A DNA stretch of 64,000 nt, taken from contig NC_064439.1 in assembly GCF_023343835.1 (NCBI RefSeq), forward strand, positions 28,249,933-28,313,932, written 5' to 3'. The position numbers and the translations under genes are program-made. Positions 14,001-26,893 of the stretch are shown here, in pieces. How positions within the stretch are numbered: the first letter of the stretch is position 1; each line of letters opens with the position of its first letter. This DNA comes from Lagopus muta. Taxonomy: Eukaryota; Chordata; Aves; Galliformes; Phasianidae. Under the pieces are notes generated by a model. It saw only the letters and a list, made by a program, of their open reading frames with translations. It had not been told where the DNA came from and did not search any database.

Positions 14001-17000
14001 GTTCAGCTGTTAAAAATCTATCTATATTCAAGTTTAGTAAGAAATAACAAATATAAAATCAGTCCCTTCCACCTTCCATCCCCCTCAGTGTTCCTATTGC
14101 TTCATAACAACCTAGAGGTATGATTAACTCAAATTGTTGCTTGATTGTTTACTTGAGCATCTTAGTGCTGACGGGAGAGCACCATCTATTTGAGCACTGG
14201 AGGCATGAATGTAGTTCAGGTAATACTGCTCAGTAATGAAAGGAGAATTGCATTTGCCCTTTTTGTAATTGAAAGCTTTCTCCTCTGTTAGTGTAGGAGG
14301 CACATTGCTATGGAGTTGTAATATACAGGCAAATTCTTCATCCACATGACTGAGATTGTTTTAATCCTCAAGGCACATTAGAAGGTTGTATGCTGCTATT
14401 ATCAGATTGGGTTTGAGCAGGGAGAAGAGATAAGTTTTCCTCTTCCTCTTTGGCAACATACCCTTAAAGCTCATAGGCTGTAAATCAAGAAAAGGATTTA
14501 CATAGAGGGATTAAGTTCCAGCTTCACAGGCGTCCTTGTGAAATGCATTCTAAGCTTGCTCAGTGAAAATCTGGCTTTCTTAAATGCCATAATGCTTTTG
14601 AGATGCTGTTAAAGATGGCTGGCAAGTATTTGATGCAAAGTAAAAACCTTTTGTAGTTCCTCTATTTCTTTTAATGTTGAGGAAAACTTCATCATGGCAT
14701 GTCGGGATTTCAGAAAGATACAGCTTTGTGTCACTGGTAGAGTTCTCTAAGTGCACTGTTGATGTAGTGAAAAACAACACACAGCTGGTGCAGTCTTGCT
14801 TTCCCTGTATTTTCAGCTTACAGTCAATTACAGCAAACTGCAGAAGAGATTTTATTTTGGAGAAGTGTCTGAGAGATGAGGTAACTTAGAGTTCCATGCA
14901 CTGACTGAAATCCAGATTTTCAGGGAGGTGTTTTGTATTCAGTTATTGTGGGATGTCTTAGGGTAGTTTTGATGAAATTCAAATGTATCCCAGGTTGCTT
15001 CCATCTGTTTGTTATTCAACAGCATATGTGCTATTGAATACTACTACTCTCAGTCCAATTCAGTCAGATGCTTTGGAGTTTTGGTGTCATTTATTTCAGT
15101 TTCCCACATTATCTTCACTGCAACATCTGTTGTAACCTGTAGGTTACAGAAAAAGTTGGTGGTCAGGGTCCACATTTAAGCAAATGAATGCCACATTGGT
15201 GGGATGATACCAAAGAGTTTGAGGAAGCAGGGAAGTATTCAAAATAAATGTATTGATTTTGCAGAGCAAGGAAGGGTAATTTTCTTCAAAGACAAGAAGA
15301 ATGGAAATTTTAATGAGATGCAGAAAGCTGTCTTTAGTCTTTTTATAGAACAAATACAGTTTGATTTTTTTTTTTTGTTCTTCCCCCCTGCATTATGTAA
15401 CTGCCAAAATGCCATTGTGGATCCCAGATTTGTCTCCACAGCCATAAATTACTGAGATATTTGGCTGCTTGGCTGGATCACAGAAGCTTTGTTCTCGAGG
15501 CTAGAGGTCTGTTGCTAGACCTAAATTTACATCTGTTGGAAACAATAAGTGTCCTTGCTGTTTGTTAGGATCTCTTTGTTTTGAATTTTATTCAGTCTCA
15601 CGTTCCCTCATTGACAGTTATGTTGTTGATACTTGACAAAAATGTCAACTGTGCTGTCCATCTGAGCAGTTCCTTAAAATGGGCAGTCTGAATGAATGGT
15701 GGTCTGACTCTTTTTGATTAATGCGTTTTATAAAGCTTTAGGTGATAATGATGTCAGAAATCCCTATTAGTTCTCTAAATTTTGCAACCAAGTGGTGTCC
15801 ATTACTTCAGATTTCTAAAACTGTGCACAATTCTGTGATCCAACAGCAAGAAAAAAGATTGTATTCTTGTGGTGACTTCTAATATGTGCAGGCTGATTTC
15901 TGGCATTTCTAATCAACTGTCTTCTGTCGTGCACTTAAAGCAGATGAGCACAGAATTTTCCTTGATGGAAGCATAATATCTGGTACTTGATTTTAAGTCT
16001 AACACATTTTGCTGCATTTGGAATCCCTAATGTCCATCATATACTCTGTAGTTGAAACCTAATGTAGTTAATGCAAAGCTTGTTCCATTGTGATCATACC
16101 AACTTATTTTTGTGCTGCCTTTGGAAAACAAAACCAAACAAAATCAACAAAAAAAACTCAAACCAACAGTCAGTATCGTTCTTTCACTGTCTTCTAACCT
16201 CCAAAATAGACACTGACTGTACAAACACTTATCTCTATTTCAGCTGATGTTCTGAGTGAAGAAGCAATTCTCAAGTGGTATAAAGAAGCACATGTTGCTA
16301 AAGGCAAAAGCGTCTTTCTTGACCAGATGAAGAAGTTTGTTGAGTGGCTGCAAAATGCTGAAGAAGGTATGGCTATGTCTAAAGAAATATGGTAGTCTCC
16401 TGGCAAATCAAATGTGAGCTTTTTTCCAGATTTGAGTTGTGTTAGTATATGAAGTATGCAGACTTGGAATGGAAAGCAGCAGACATGTCTCCTCCATGTT
16501 GTTTGCAGTCATGCTGAAGCCTAACAACATTTGCTGCCTGTTAATTCAAGTTGTTCTTATAACTCCTTAAATCATCAGCACTGGTTGTCAGTAGATATAT
16601 TCTTAAAGCTTCTACAGGAAGGAAGGAATATTTAGCCATATCTACGTAACCAAATGACCGTGCAAATGTGGAATGTGCTGATGTGTGTCACTATGGCTAG
16701 CACTCTTCTCTATCGATACCAGTCTTGCTGTTATCACTGACTGCACGAACAGAAGCTTGCCCATGCCTCTGCAGTTGAAATTGCTTCTATCTTAAAGCTC
16801 AGGCTAAGATATATGATCTGTGTTTACTGCCTTAAAGCAGTTATTGGTGAGAGTAACTGCTTTCTCTGGTCCATAACTGTTTTTCTTTGTACTGTACAAA
16901 TAGGCTATCATCTTGCCTTGAAAAGGAAATCTACATCAGTTGGAATAATCCGTCCATGAGTAGTAGATGGGGATATAGTTATTAGTGTTCATTTGCATCC

Positions 17001-17975
17001 ATTTGATGTAGATTCTAGTAGAATCGTAGTGGGAATACATAGTAATTGTAAGGGGCAGGTAAGACTAATAATTCACATATACGTGTAGAAATACAAAAAT
17101 AGTAGCTCCTTTCATACTTTGGACTACCAGTCTTGGTCAAATTAAGCATTTTTCCCCCTTCTGTTTGTGTGTCTTTCTGTTCCTCTTTATTTTTACTGTT
17201 TTTTACCTAGCTCATCTCACAGATGTACTTAATTGCAAAGCCCAGTACTACTAAAAACAAAGTGTTGTACTTAAAACATGTAGATCATATTTGCTTTGAG
17301 AAATCTGATCTGACATATTATGTTTGTGTCTACAGGCCCTTTCCTGTCAGGTGAATGCACAGAAATACAATATGATGCAAAGTAGCTTTAGGTGACAAAA
17401 ACAGTGTTCTTACTTATAAGTTGCTTTTAATGCTGTATTACATAAGGGATCTGTACAGCAGGAAATCTGTATCTCCTGCTGTAGACTACTAATACGTTGT
17501 GTGATGATATTAGCAGAGCAAATAGTTAAAAGAGTAGCAGTACAGTTTACTTGCAGAGATTAAAAGAGTGAGAAAATGATGCTAATTCTTCATTAAATTC
17601 TGCTCAGATAGTCATTGGCTGTGTCTCAGATGAGTTAGAATTGAAGAATTATGAAATAGGAATCCTGAATTGGAAGGAATGCATGAACATTAACCAATGA
17701 AACTCACAGTAACTGATAACTTGTAACAATCAAGAACTACCCTATAGAGTCTAACAGTGTAGAACCTGACTGTCTGAATCTTACTCTTCTTTGACTTATC
17801 CTGTGATCTGTTAACTTTCCCTACGAGGTACCAGATGTGATGGAAACTTTCATTTGAATTTTGGAAGGATATTTGGTTATTTTTTTTTATAGAACTGCAT
17901 CACTATTCTTGTGCAACCCACATGAAATACCTTTCTTCTCTTCTAGAATCAGAATCTGAAGGGGAGGAGAACTAA
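3106..17975 (+). CDS. BZW2: BZW2 (eIF5-mimic protein 1), 3' seven exons, 5'-partial
   Basis: Coding exons are 3106-3241, 6276-6385, 8222-8392, 8857-9003, 11255-11393, 16244-16366 and 17947-17975, and all joins are in frame. They encode 284 residues from [13 protein letters not shown] to the acidic end ESESEGEEN. This matches vertebrate BZW2 (about 419 residues), so about 135 N-terminal residues lie upstream of the window. Family knowledge: BZW2/5MP1 resembles the C-terminal half of eIF5, with MIF4G-like HEAT repeats and a C-terminal W2 domain. It binds eIF2 and eIF3 in the cytoplasm and competes with eIF5, which raises start-codon stringency. Seen here: the W2 domain spans roughly the last 170 residues and ends in the aromatic/acidic box ([12 protein letters not shown], then [16 protein letters not shown]). 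The paralogue BZW1 is less likely because of the specific end sequence and the TSPAN13 neighbour. Every intron is GT-AG. Confidence 0.96.
3242..6275 (+). other. BZW2: BZW2 intron, 3.0 kb
   Basis: GT-AG intron between phase-1 exons. It contains an A22 run at 4481-4502 and an A-run near 6080. No exon, RNA gene or clear transposon was recognised inside it. Confidence 0.85.
4481..4502. repeat. A22 homopolymer
   Basis: Run of 22 A in a BZW2 intron. No adjacent retrogene sequence or target-site duplication was recognised. Confidence 0.95.
6276..6385 (+). CDS. BZW2: BZW2 coding exon
   Basis: The acceptor is aaacag, ending at 6275, and the donor is CTA|GTAAGT at 6386. The 110-bp exon completes a glycine codon and encodes [20 protein letters not shown] to ANLDKRLL. 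The frame continues without a gap from the previous exon. Confidence 0.96.
6386..8221 (+). other. BZW2: BZW2 intron, 1.8 kb
   Basis: GT-AG intron at a phase-0 boundary. Its only conspicuous feature is the long T36 homopolymer at 7999-8034, about 190 nt before the acceptor. No gene was recognised inside. Confidence 0.85.
7999..8034. repeat. T36 homopolymer
   Basis: Uninterrupted run of 36 T in a BZW2 intron, preceded by T/G-rich sequence. Length is likely polymorphic and prone to sequencing error. Confidence 0.95.
8222..8392 (+). CDS. BZW2: BZW2 coding exon
   Basis: The acceptor is tacttctag, ending at 8221, and the donor is GAG|GTAAAG at 8393. The 171-bp exon has 57 whole codons, from [13 protein letters not shown] to SQECPIKE. 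It leads into the start of the W2 (eIF5 C-terminal-like) region. Confidence 0.96.
8857..9003 (+). CDS. BZW2: BZW2 coding exon
   Basis: The acceptor is tgcttcag, ending at 8856, and the donor is AAG|GTACGT at 9004. The 147-bp exon has 49 whole codons, from [20 protein letters not shown] to EQALKHLK, within the W2 domain. The ATG opening this exon is internal and not a translation start. An open frame runs into it from 8713 but that part is intronic. Confidence 0.96.
9004..11254 (+). other. BZW2: BZW2 intron, 2.3 kb
   Basis: GT-AG intron at a phase-0 boundary. It is unremarkable AT-rich sequence with short open frames that lack homology or splice support. The intron before it (8393-8856, 464 nt) is also featureless. 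Confidence 0.85.
11255..11393 (+). CDS. BZW2: BZW2 coding exon
   Basis: The acceptor is ctttcag, ending at 11254, and the donor is AAG|GTAAAA at 11394. The 139-bp exon encodes [20 protein letters not shown] to [10 protein letters not shown] plus one base of the next codon. It is a highly conserved core of the W2 domain. Confidence 0.96.
11394..16243 (+). other. BZW2: BZW2 intron, 4.9 kb
   Basis: Largest BZW2 intron in the window, GT-AG with a phase-1 split. It holds short T-runs (13505-13517, 15364-15376) and several 60-80-codon open frames on both strands, none resembling a known protein. No CR1 copy was recognised. Confidence 0.85.
16244..16366 (+). CDS. BZW2: BZW2 coding exon
   Basis: The acceptor is tatttcag, ending at 16243, and the donor is AAG|GTATGG at 16367. 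The 123-bp exon encodes (A)[18 protein letters not shown] to [12 protein letters not shown]. It contains the aromatic-acidic signature typical of W2/eIF5 C-terminal domains. Confidence 0.96.
16367..17946 (+). other. BZW2: BZW2 last intron, 1.6 kb
   Basis: GT-AG intron before the 29-base terminal coding segment. No repeat or gene was recognised inside. Confidence 0.85.
17947..17975 (+). CDS. BZW2: BZW2 terminal coding exon and stop
   Basis: The acceptor is cttctag, ending at 17946. It encodes (E)SESEGEEN followed by TAA at 17973-17975. The exon continues as 3' UTR to about 18403. The short acidic tail is the conserved C-terminus of BZW2. Confidence 0.95.
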
Positions 17976-18403
17976 GACGGTTCAACAAGCACAGACTCAA
18001 TCTAGGTTAATGCCAAATGCGCTTGGGAATGCCATAATGTTCAAGCAAAGAGGCTTTACTTCAGTGTCATACAGAAAATTTTAGGCTAGGCTTTCCTTTT
18101 GTTTAGAAGAATAAAGGTTTTTAATGGAGCCCTGAGGCATTAGATGCTTTTCTTGGGACTCTACCTCTGGCTCATTGTACTCTAACTTAGGCAAAGACAT
18201 TCATCAAGGAGCCATATAAGAAAAGTGAAACAAAATACTTATGGACTCCTTTTTATTAACGGTCTTTTTCAGGTACTATGGTAATGAACACTCCAATTTC
18301 TGTTTATAGAACTGTTTGGTCTGTGTTTGTAGCTCAATATTGGCTTGTGTATGTGATTTGACACCACCGCATTTTTTTGAATAAATGGCTTTTATATCTT
18401 AGT
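17976..18403 (+). other. BZW2: BZW2 3' UTR
   Basis: Untranslated tail from the BZW2 stop codon to the probable cleavage site. AATAAA lies at 18380-18385, and a GT-rich downstream element (tgtggtgtcggtgtgtgtg) begins near 18405. The cleavage point is estimated from the usual 15-25 nt spacing. The length of about 430 nt is therefore approximate, and longer isoforms cannot be excluded. Confidence 0.8.
18380..18385 (+). promoter_or_regulatory. BZW2: BZW2 polyadenylation signal AATAAA
   Basis: Canonical hexamer 405 nt after the stop codon, followed within 30 nt by a GT-rich stretch. This is the textbook arrangement for cleavage and polyadenylation. Confidence 0.85.
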
Positions 18404-21400
18404 TCTGTGGTGTCGGTGTGTGTGTTACAAATTCACCAAACTCTTGCAATTCCTCAAGTGAAAATTACACACGAGAGTGTTAAGAAATGGTTTTCATACT
18501 TATTCACAAAATCAACATCAATAGTTAATTGGCATCGATGGACAGATGAGTGAGATTCCATAGCAATTGCTGATATTGCAATTAATTGCAGCAGTGCAAA
18601 GAAACAAATCTCTGCAGTCCTAATTTTGCTTGTAAAAACAAGTTATGCAAATAAGTAGAATAATATGGTGCTCTCGGTACAGACCGCACTCAGGTACTGA
18701 TGATGGGTAAGTTTTATGAGAAAAAGCACCTGATTTTGGAAGCATTAATTTGAAAATGTATGTGACTAGAAGACGCTGTAAAATCAGATGTACTTACACC
18801 TGTGTTACAGGTTATGAGACGTTTGACTGAAATATGCAAATGAATGTATAGACCTCTCAAGAGATCCGTCCTGCTTTCTTTAATATTCCCTTACACCTTG
18901 ATGTGATGTAATTTACAACTCCAGTGCCTGGGACCTGGCTAGGATGTTTACACAAAGCCAGTGCACAGTGTTGTACACACATGCAAGCCTCAAGCCCAGA
19001 ATTTGAGATCTGACACTGGGGGAATGCTCACCTGATGCTCCATCAGAGCTGCTGGAGTTCACAGATGTGAGCTGAGCAGTGATGTAGCACAGTCTCCTGG
19101 TTTGCACTTTTTTTGTCATACAGCAGTCCACCAGATGGCAGATGCTGCCATTTCACTTTTCACAGGCCAAGTTATTCTGCATCTTCTGCCTTGCTCCTCC
19201 CTCTGCTGTGCCCAGAATGACTGGGGCAGTGAATTTTGCCTGCATCACGGCATTCCACTTCATCTTCTCTTGAGGAACGTGTTATTTAAAATGCTCTGTG
19301 TCATTCCTTTTATGATAAATGAGCAATTGATTGGTAAGGAATACAAAGAGGAGGTTTATGTACTTACGGGGGAGAGCATGAAAGCATAATTAATTAATGA
19401 AGTGGTGTGTCTTGTAATTAGAAACCAATAAGATATCCAACAGTGTAGATTTTTCTGATGGGAAAAGTCAGCACATAGTAAGCCACAGATCATGTGGCTT
19501 TAAATAAGCATCTGGTTTTACAGTAAGCAGCATACATCAAGCAGAAATGAAGTGCTGCTGAATGCCAGCTTTCCATCTAGAACAATATTTATTTTTGTAC
19601 AGGTATTGATTTGGGAAAGAGGAAATACATTATGTGGATCTTTCCAGTAACTTGCAGCAGTGCTGGGCAGACAGTAGGGCAGTCATATTAAAAGTAGAAT
19701 TGATGAATTAACTGGATGCTTTCCAGTTCAGTCTTTTTTTATTACAGAAAATAAATCTGCCAGGCGCTGCTGCCCTGGGATGATCTCTTCAGTGCATCTG
19801 CAATGTGATAGCATCGATTTGTTAATGACAGAGCCGCTATTGCTGGGAATGTTTTGCTTTCAGAAGTGTTCTTTTCAGAGATAGCACGAAGATTCACTTG
19901 GGTGTATGTAAAATTACATTTCCATGTAATTTGAAACTTAAGCTCAGTTCAAAGGAGCCAATCTCGACTAATGCACAAAGGACACAATAAACATACACCT
20001 GTGGGTGAGGTCACTATGGGCTGCTGCAACGTGCTTGGCTGTAGGCTGCCTGAGCCATCTGCTGGAAAGGAAAAACATTGCTAGCAAATGTTGCTTTCTG
20101 GCAGTTTGGCTAGTTGTGAATGCATCTGTGCCTCCAGTGTACAGCAGACACAGACAAAGTTCTCCACTGCACTCAGCAGGGTGTGCTTCACTGAAGCTTT
20201 GTTCCTAGAAGCCAGGCACCCATCACAGCTGTGGGATGTGATTGTCTCCATCTCTTTGTGATTGGGTCAGAGATAAATGGGTACTTCCAGGATAGCACCA
20301 CTGGTCATCTTGAGGCCTGTGTTTCAGACTGAGGGAGGAGCCATCTGCAGCACTACACTAGCAGTCAGCATAGACTTCACTGGGGTCAGAAAGGGCCTGT
20401 GTCAGATGGAGTTGTCAAGTTCTCAGCCATACGGGTGTCAGCACCCCTTATCTCCAGTGTTCATGTCTATGTCTAAAGCTTAGCTACTGGAAGCTCCTTT
20501 CAGTTGTCCACCCCCAACAAAGCATATGTTTCTGGGCTGTAATTTTTCTAGGCTGTATTTCTATTTTTCAGCGGTTTTCCCAACTTAATGTCTGAGATAA
20601 GTTTACCTGTGGACTTGCGTATTTTCAAATTGTATTTAGAACATATGCTGGAAGGTCAGCTAGGAAGGTGCAATTACAAACAGAACTACTACCATCGGGC
20701 TGAATTTCAGTACAAATACGTGTGATGATTGGGCTTTGCAAAAAGCCTGAAACAGGATCTGGGCAGAGGTGGTGCTGCAACTTCTCAGGTGAAGCATCCC
20801 TATATAAGAGCCTTCACAGAGTCCAAATCTCAATTTTAAAAATCCCAGTGCTAAGCAGTTCTTCAACACAAACCTTAGGTAGTATATCTCTGCTAGGGAA
20901 AAGTTGTCTAGTAATTCTAGAGAAGTCCTCATTAAATATATTATTCAAATCTGAAGTTAAAATGAAAATAGCTTTATAGAAAATGTGTTTCACGTAACAT
21001 ACAGCATTTAATTTTGAAATGTCAGTGGAGCCAGAATTGTAAGTAGCTCTTTTACTCAGCAATAAATTGCAATAGAATGCACTTTAAAATTGAGATTGTT
21101 GAGTTTGAAGATGATTCCCCTCTTCTGGTCCTCTCTTCTGAGACCATACTGAGGTACAAAAGCAAAAAGCCATTGGTAGTGCTTTAAAACAATCTTCCAG
21201 CATACAAGTGCTCTTCAGGAGAGGGAATGTATTCTACCTGCACTCAATGAGTCAAGTTTTGTGGTCTTCTCAGTTAAAGCCCTTCTTAGAGATCTGGGAG
21301 TCATTGATACAGTATATCTGCTTCTGTGTAACTGCACCACAGCCTTACACACAGTGGGCTCCTCCCCCACCTTGGTAGTACTGTTTAAAAAAAAAAAAAA

Positions 21401-24400
21401 AGCGGAGCTTGCAATTGAGGTAATGCGTGTTAATCCACTGGCTATACATAGAAATAATGGCCTGCTACACTGTTAATATTTAACAGTTTATGAACCCAGG
21501 AGATATTTGTGAAGGGTCACATGTGTTCAGTCAATAGATACTCTGAATTGTGACTTATTTCTGATTAATGCCCTGACCATTAATCGTCTGGTCAAAATAC
21601 TTGAAAATGGGGAACTATTTTTGAACATTACTTTGAAAGATAAATAAAATATATAATTCTTAAAAATGCTTACTCCATATTCAGTATATGGGACGTGTCT
21701 GCACCTAGGCAGAAGCCCTGCTGTCTGCCCCAGATTCCTCCACCATCTCCCAGTCAGCAGGAAGAAAGAGGCTGGCATTGCAGCCACTGATCTGACACAC
21801 TGTAGGCTGACAGCAGCATTTTGGTATTTGAATCTGTCACTCACATGGCTTCTGGGTGCCAAAAGCTCATTCACCTCCACCTGAGTGTCTCATTTAACAG
21901 TTCAACATTAACAACTGCCCCTGCATCCTGCACTCCACACCTGCACTTCAATTGGTGGCATTACAGGACTTGAGAAATTGCTTTCATACCACCTGGCACA
22001 ATTCAGCCTATGGGGCTGCAAAGAAACTGCAAACAGAGGATCTGCTGCGGGAAAAATAAACCTGGTTTATTTCTCTGACATTCTCTGATTTTTGAGCATA
22101 TACAAAAATAAATCAAATTAAAACAACCCAGAACAAGTAAATGACAACACCATGCCTACTTTGTAGTGATAATATACATTTGTGTTGCACTCCTTCAGTA
22201 TATCAGCTGCCTGAGATGTTTCTATTTATTTTTCCCTAATGAAGCTTTCTGATAGGCTAACATAATTTTCTCCATATCATTACTAATTATTGCTGAGATA
22301 TTTGCATAATGCTGACAACCATACATTTTAGCAGAAAGAATTATGAAGCAGTAATGTTGATGTATCCAAGGATATGGCCTCTGTCCCTTCAAACAAAATA
22401 AAATAAGATCAACCATAGAAGAACAAATCAAATATGAAGCATCCTTTGCCCCCAGTCAGATCACTTCTCACCTATGGTAACTCTTGTAACTCATCCTTAC
22501 AGGTTGGCCCACATTTCCAAAAAAGACTTGGAGCATGTTGTCCCTCAGCCCAGGTTCTGGCTCTGCCAGCTGCTGGGAGGACTGAGGCAGGAGCACTGCC
22601 TTGGCCTCCCCTTGGTGTCCCTGTAGCATGCACACAGCCCCTGGCAGGGCCCAGGGGAAGCTGCGCACACGGACCACATCTGTTGGCACACTTTGTCCCT
22701 TGCTTGGAAAATCTGTGTCAAACACAAAAATACCCTCAGTGATCAGATTTGTATGGATGCAGCCTCTAGAGATCCCAGATAGGGCTGTGTCTTCTCAAGG
22801 GAAAAGTCAACTCCGGGAAGCACTGCCAAGTGAGAGAGAGGAGCACCCAGCGTTACTCCTGAGAGCAGCATAGGACACAGAAAGAAGAACAGAAATAATT
22901 TGAAATAGCTGTGTAAATCGAGGTCATGGGCTGTCCCTTCTTCACCACATAGGTTCACTCACATGCTGCTTTTATAGTCACGCCACAGAGTCCTGTTACA
23001 GTAACTTTATCTCTGTTTATTTCCTTTTGTTTCAGCTTTCAACTTCTTTTGTCCATATTCAGATTCAGTTTCCCTTACATGTTTCCTTAGCTTTGTTTGT
23101 GTGGGTAGTTCTATTATTTTTGTAAGTGATTTATGTAACATGTGTCATTGTATCTATGTGATGACTTGGTGGCTGTCACTGTACCTGAAATCTTTTTTCT
23201 TTAGAGAATCCATCCTGAAACAACAGCTGATGGTGCTCCTTTAGCTGAAGAGTTCTAAGGGCAAAATACAGATCAAATGTTACTGGCACAAGCCTGAGTG
23301 ATTCATTTAAGCCTAAATAACACAGTCCTCCCCTGAAAGCCTAGAAAAGCAAACCGCACTTGTTTATTCTCTGCCTGGGTTCAAAATCAGCTTTGTACAC
23401 TTCTAAATTTAAATAGAACAGAGGAAAGGCAAGAATCAGACATGAGCAAGAAAGATCAGCATGGATAAATCAAAGGTGTGTGAATTTCTCTAATAAAGAA
23501 GTGCTGCAGCAACTGCTTCTGTGAGCCCAGAATGCAGATGGTTTCCACAGAGCCCAGAAGAGATCTGTATCCACTGACAGCTGTCAGGCTACTGACTGAA
23601 AAAGAACACAGGGTGGTGCTGATGCTGCAAAACAACTGACTTTGAACATGAAAAAGGCACAGAGGAAAAGCCTGGCCTTCTTGGGAATACTAATCCTCAG
23701 AGGGAAAAAAAAGTACAGCTTTGTCCCGTGTCAAGGGAAGAATCATGAAGGACAAATTCAGTTTCTCTAAAAGTAAACTCAGGGAAAGCACAGAAGCACC
23801 ACAGACATGAAGAACAGAGTGACAGCAGAGGAACAGCCTTCCAGTTGAAGTTCTCCAACAACGGGAGGGTCTGAACTGTGCTGTAGGTTACATTTAAATG
23901 TGATTTTGTTTGTATGATAAAATTCATGCTTGCTGCTCTCTCAAGAAATCACTTACAGTATCAGAAACATAGAGATATCCTGGAATTCTCAAGGATACTT
24001 ATTCTACCCCATGAAATGGGAATGATGGGAAACCATGTATTCCTCCAGGATGCAGAAACTCCTTCCAGTTTGGGGGAAGTTACTGAACCTCTAATTATGC
24101 TGGCTCACTGCTCAGCAGCTGTCTTTCCCTGCTATGTTAGCCTGTAATGTGCAGAGGTACATATTGTACACTACTGAGAAGCATCTCAACAGTGAAGAAG
24201 TGAGTTTGAAATAAGTGCAAGACCTTGCAGTTTCATCTACAAACTCTGGGTGTCAGCCGATGCTCCAAGTAGCAAATTGTAAGAGGTGTTTTCTTCTCTT
24301 TGGTAGTTTCTAGGCACTTAGCACACTATTAACCTCATCTGCTTGCAAGAAGACCACTGAAAGCTGTGCTAACAGATGACCATACTGAGCACTCTTGTTA

Positions 24401-25600
24401 CCGTGTGTCTATAAGAGCCAGATACTCATTCAGTACTTTCAAGAGAGAAGGCCAGATGATGGAACTGCTTCCCAGCTTGCGCACAGATGATGGTGGATAT
24501 TAAGCAGAACTGGCTGGCAGCAGCAGATTGTTTGGCTAACAAGAGGAAACAGCCGTTGCTTTTTTCTATATGCTCCTTATGCATACTTAAAAGTACTGTG
24601 TTCAGCTTATTAGCAGCTCCTCTTTGCAAGAAAAGAAGCTCAGTGGCTCTATTAAGGAGGTATTTTGAAGAAAGATGAACTGCAAGGGGCAGAGACCAAG
24701 TATTTATTACTGTACTAATTGCTTCAAAATGTACATCAAGTGTCTAAATGAGTAATGTCACTAGCTTAAGACTGATGTTATGAAGGAAATTGGATTCTTT
24801 AAATTTACCTTCTGAATTCTGAGCCATTTGCTGCTCATATTTTCAAGATTTTGTTCACAACTGTGCTGTTTTTTTTCCTGTTTCTGAGAGATTCTCACGT
24901 CATCACAGTGTGAGAGCAGTAACTTTAATGTAAGTAAACCAAGGTAATGGAGCCGGGTGAGCATGTTGACTGTGCCTTGCAGAAATCACAAAGAAAACAG
25001 AACACGGGTACACTATGATTTCTCATTCAGTCTTTCTACTCTCTCTGTGAATTTCTTTCATCTGGTGATTGCTGTTTGGGCCAAGCAACTCCATTCTCTC
25101 ACATGCGATGAGCAGAAAGTCAAAGAAAATATCAGCACATAAAGGCATAGGGGAAAAAAAAAAAAGGCTGCTCTGCCTTCTGAATGCATGATGCATACAG
25201 GGCTGCGCATCTTCCTGTGCATTGCCTGCCTTCTCCCTTTCTAGTATTTCTCAGCTTGTTATGACCCTGAATAAAGAAAAACAAAACATATATTCACTGA
25301 ATATTATTAAGCAAATGGCCTTGTGCTCGGGAAAAACACAGCATTCATTGGCAGCTTGTGCCCTTGAGAAATTAAAAATCAGTTGGGTGTGTTTTGGAAT
25401 GAACTTGCTTATCTGGAGCATGACGCAGAGCAGCTGAAAGAATGAAGTGAAGCTGAAGTGCAATGGCTGCTTTTTTTTCCCAAAACCAAATACATACATT
25501 TCTTAGACTAAGCATTCAATTTGGTTTTTTTTATTGTCTACACCTTTAAGTTGTGACCCTGGCCTAGAGAAGGCCTGTCACAATGTTTCATCTTAAGAGT
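18404..25600. other. Intergenic DNA after BZW2, no gene seen
   Basis: Sequence downstream of the BZW2 polyadenylation site. Many 60-117-codon open frames occur on both strands, often overlapping each other. None shows homology, splice-site logic or codon structure I recognise. The A-run at 21388-21402 is the only obvious simple repeat. I cannot exclude a non-coding transcript. Confidence 0.6.
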
Positions 25601-25604
25601 TATC

Positions 25605-25680
25605 CCTACTTTGAGCAGCAGTTTGAATGTGACGACCTATGGGGTCCTTTCCAACTGGTATTTCTCATGGTTTTGTGGCA
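25605..25680 (+). mobile_element. CR1 3'-end remnant
   Basis: A degraded copy of the CR1 3' end: ctttgagcagcagtttgaat followed by a gacgacctatggggtccttt-type stretch and a decayed terminal tail. It resembles the consensus end in which a pyrimidine-rich TCCCTTCCAA block precedes the ATTCT repeats. Boundaries are approximate. It is old and short. Confidence 0.55.
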
Positions 25681-26879
25681 GGCACAGCAACAAGCATGGT
25701 CAGGGACACAGCCAACAGACAGACCCAGTGACAAGCACTTACACAGCTCACACCAAGTGTATATGCTGGAATTTTCATTTGAGATGCAAAGCTTTTCTCC
25801 CCATCCATCTGTTCATGTAGCACAAAGCCTTTTGCTCGGGCCTTCCTGCTTTTCCATTTCCCCAAAAACATTTTAGATTTCTGCTCCTTAGCGTATGATG
25901 CTTGATTACTTGAAGCTTTCTGGGAATGCTCCCAGGGAATCACCTGTGAAGGCACACAGTGCATGGTACTCATTTTCCTCTTCAAACCAAATCAAGTGGC
26001 GATGTTTTCCACCTGAACCGGATAAAGTGGAAATCTTTAGGATGTGATGATTATGAGAACCTGCAGCAGACGCAACATAAAACCAATAAAAACTGCAATT
26101 AATTTGAAAACTGCTTATACTCCCCACTGCTTCCACCCTACTGTTAGTCCTAGGCAATCACTTGTCTCATTAACCTTGGTGGTCTTGTCTTATATTTATC
26201 ACCAAAGTTTGCTGGTTTTATCTCCAACCTGAAGAACAAAATGTCACAGGGATCTGGTGCCAGCACACCACGCTGTTCCCAATGATTCCCCCCACCTCCT
26301 GCTGGTGCTGAGCACAAAGAGCACTGTCTCCAAGAGGGAGCCTCTGCAGCAAGCCTGCACCTGCAGAGAGGTGCACAAATACCTTATGCTTAAGGGCATA
26401 AGAAATTTCTGATTTGGCTGCAGGAGGCATTAGAGCATTCAGCTGCCTGTGTGTAGAATTCTGCCTTTCTTCCTTCCCCACTGAACTGAGATCAGCCTGT
26501 TCTGGGATGTCCCTGAATTCTGACATCAGACAGAAGAAATGAGCTTATTCATGCCTTTGAAGTGTTACTATTCCTAATGCCGTTACACCTCTATTTTCAG
26601 CCTCTGGTTACTTGTTTCTTTAATACATTAGCAGTAACAAACTATCCTTATCCTAATCCTCTATCATCTTAATTCAGAAAGAATTTTAAATGTGCAGAAA
26701 ATGGCAATTCTTACAATTAAGATAAGAGCTTCAGAAAATCCCAAGGACTGTTTATAAATCCATAAAATGAGTATTTGCCTCTTTTAATACTTTTAGAAGG
26801 CTGCCCTCTGAAACACACTTTCCCTTTAAAATCAGAGTCCTGGAGTTATTCCTTTCTTTCTTTTTTTCTTTCTTTTTTC

Positions 26880-26893
26880 CCTAACCCTAACCC
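26880..26893. repeat. Short interstitial telomere-like repeat
   Basis: CCCTAACCCTAACCC, just over two units of the vertebrate telomere repeat in C-strand orientation. It directly follows a C/T-rich tract (26849-26880) of CTTT/TTTC units. It is too short to be a fusion relic without more evidence. Confidence 0.7.
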
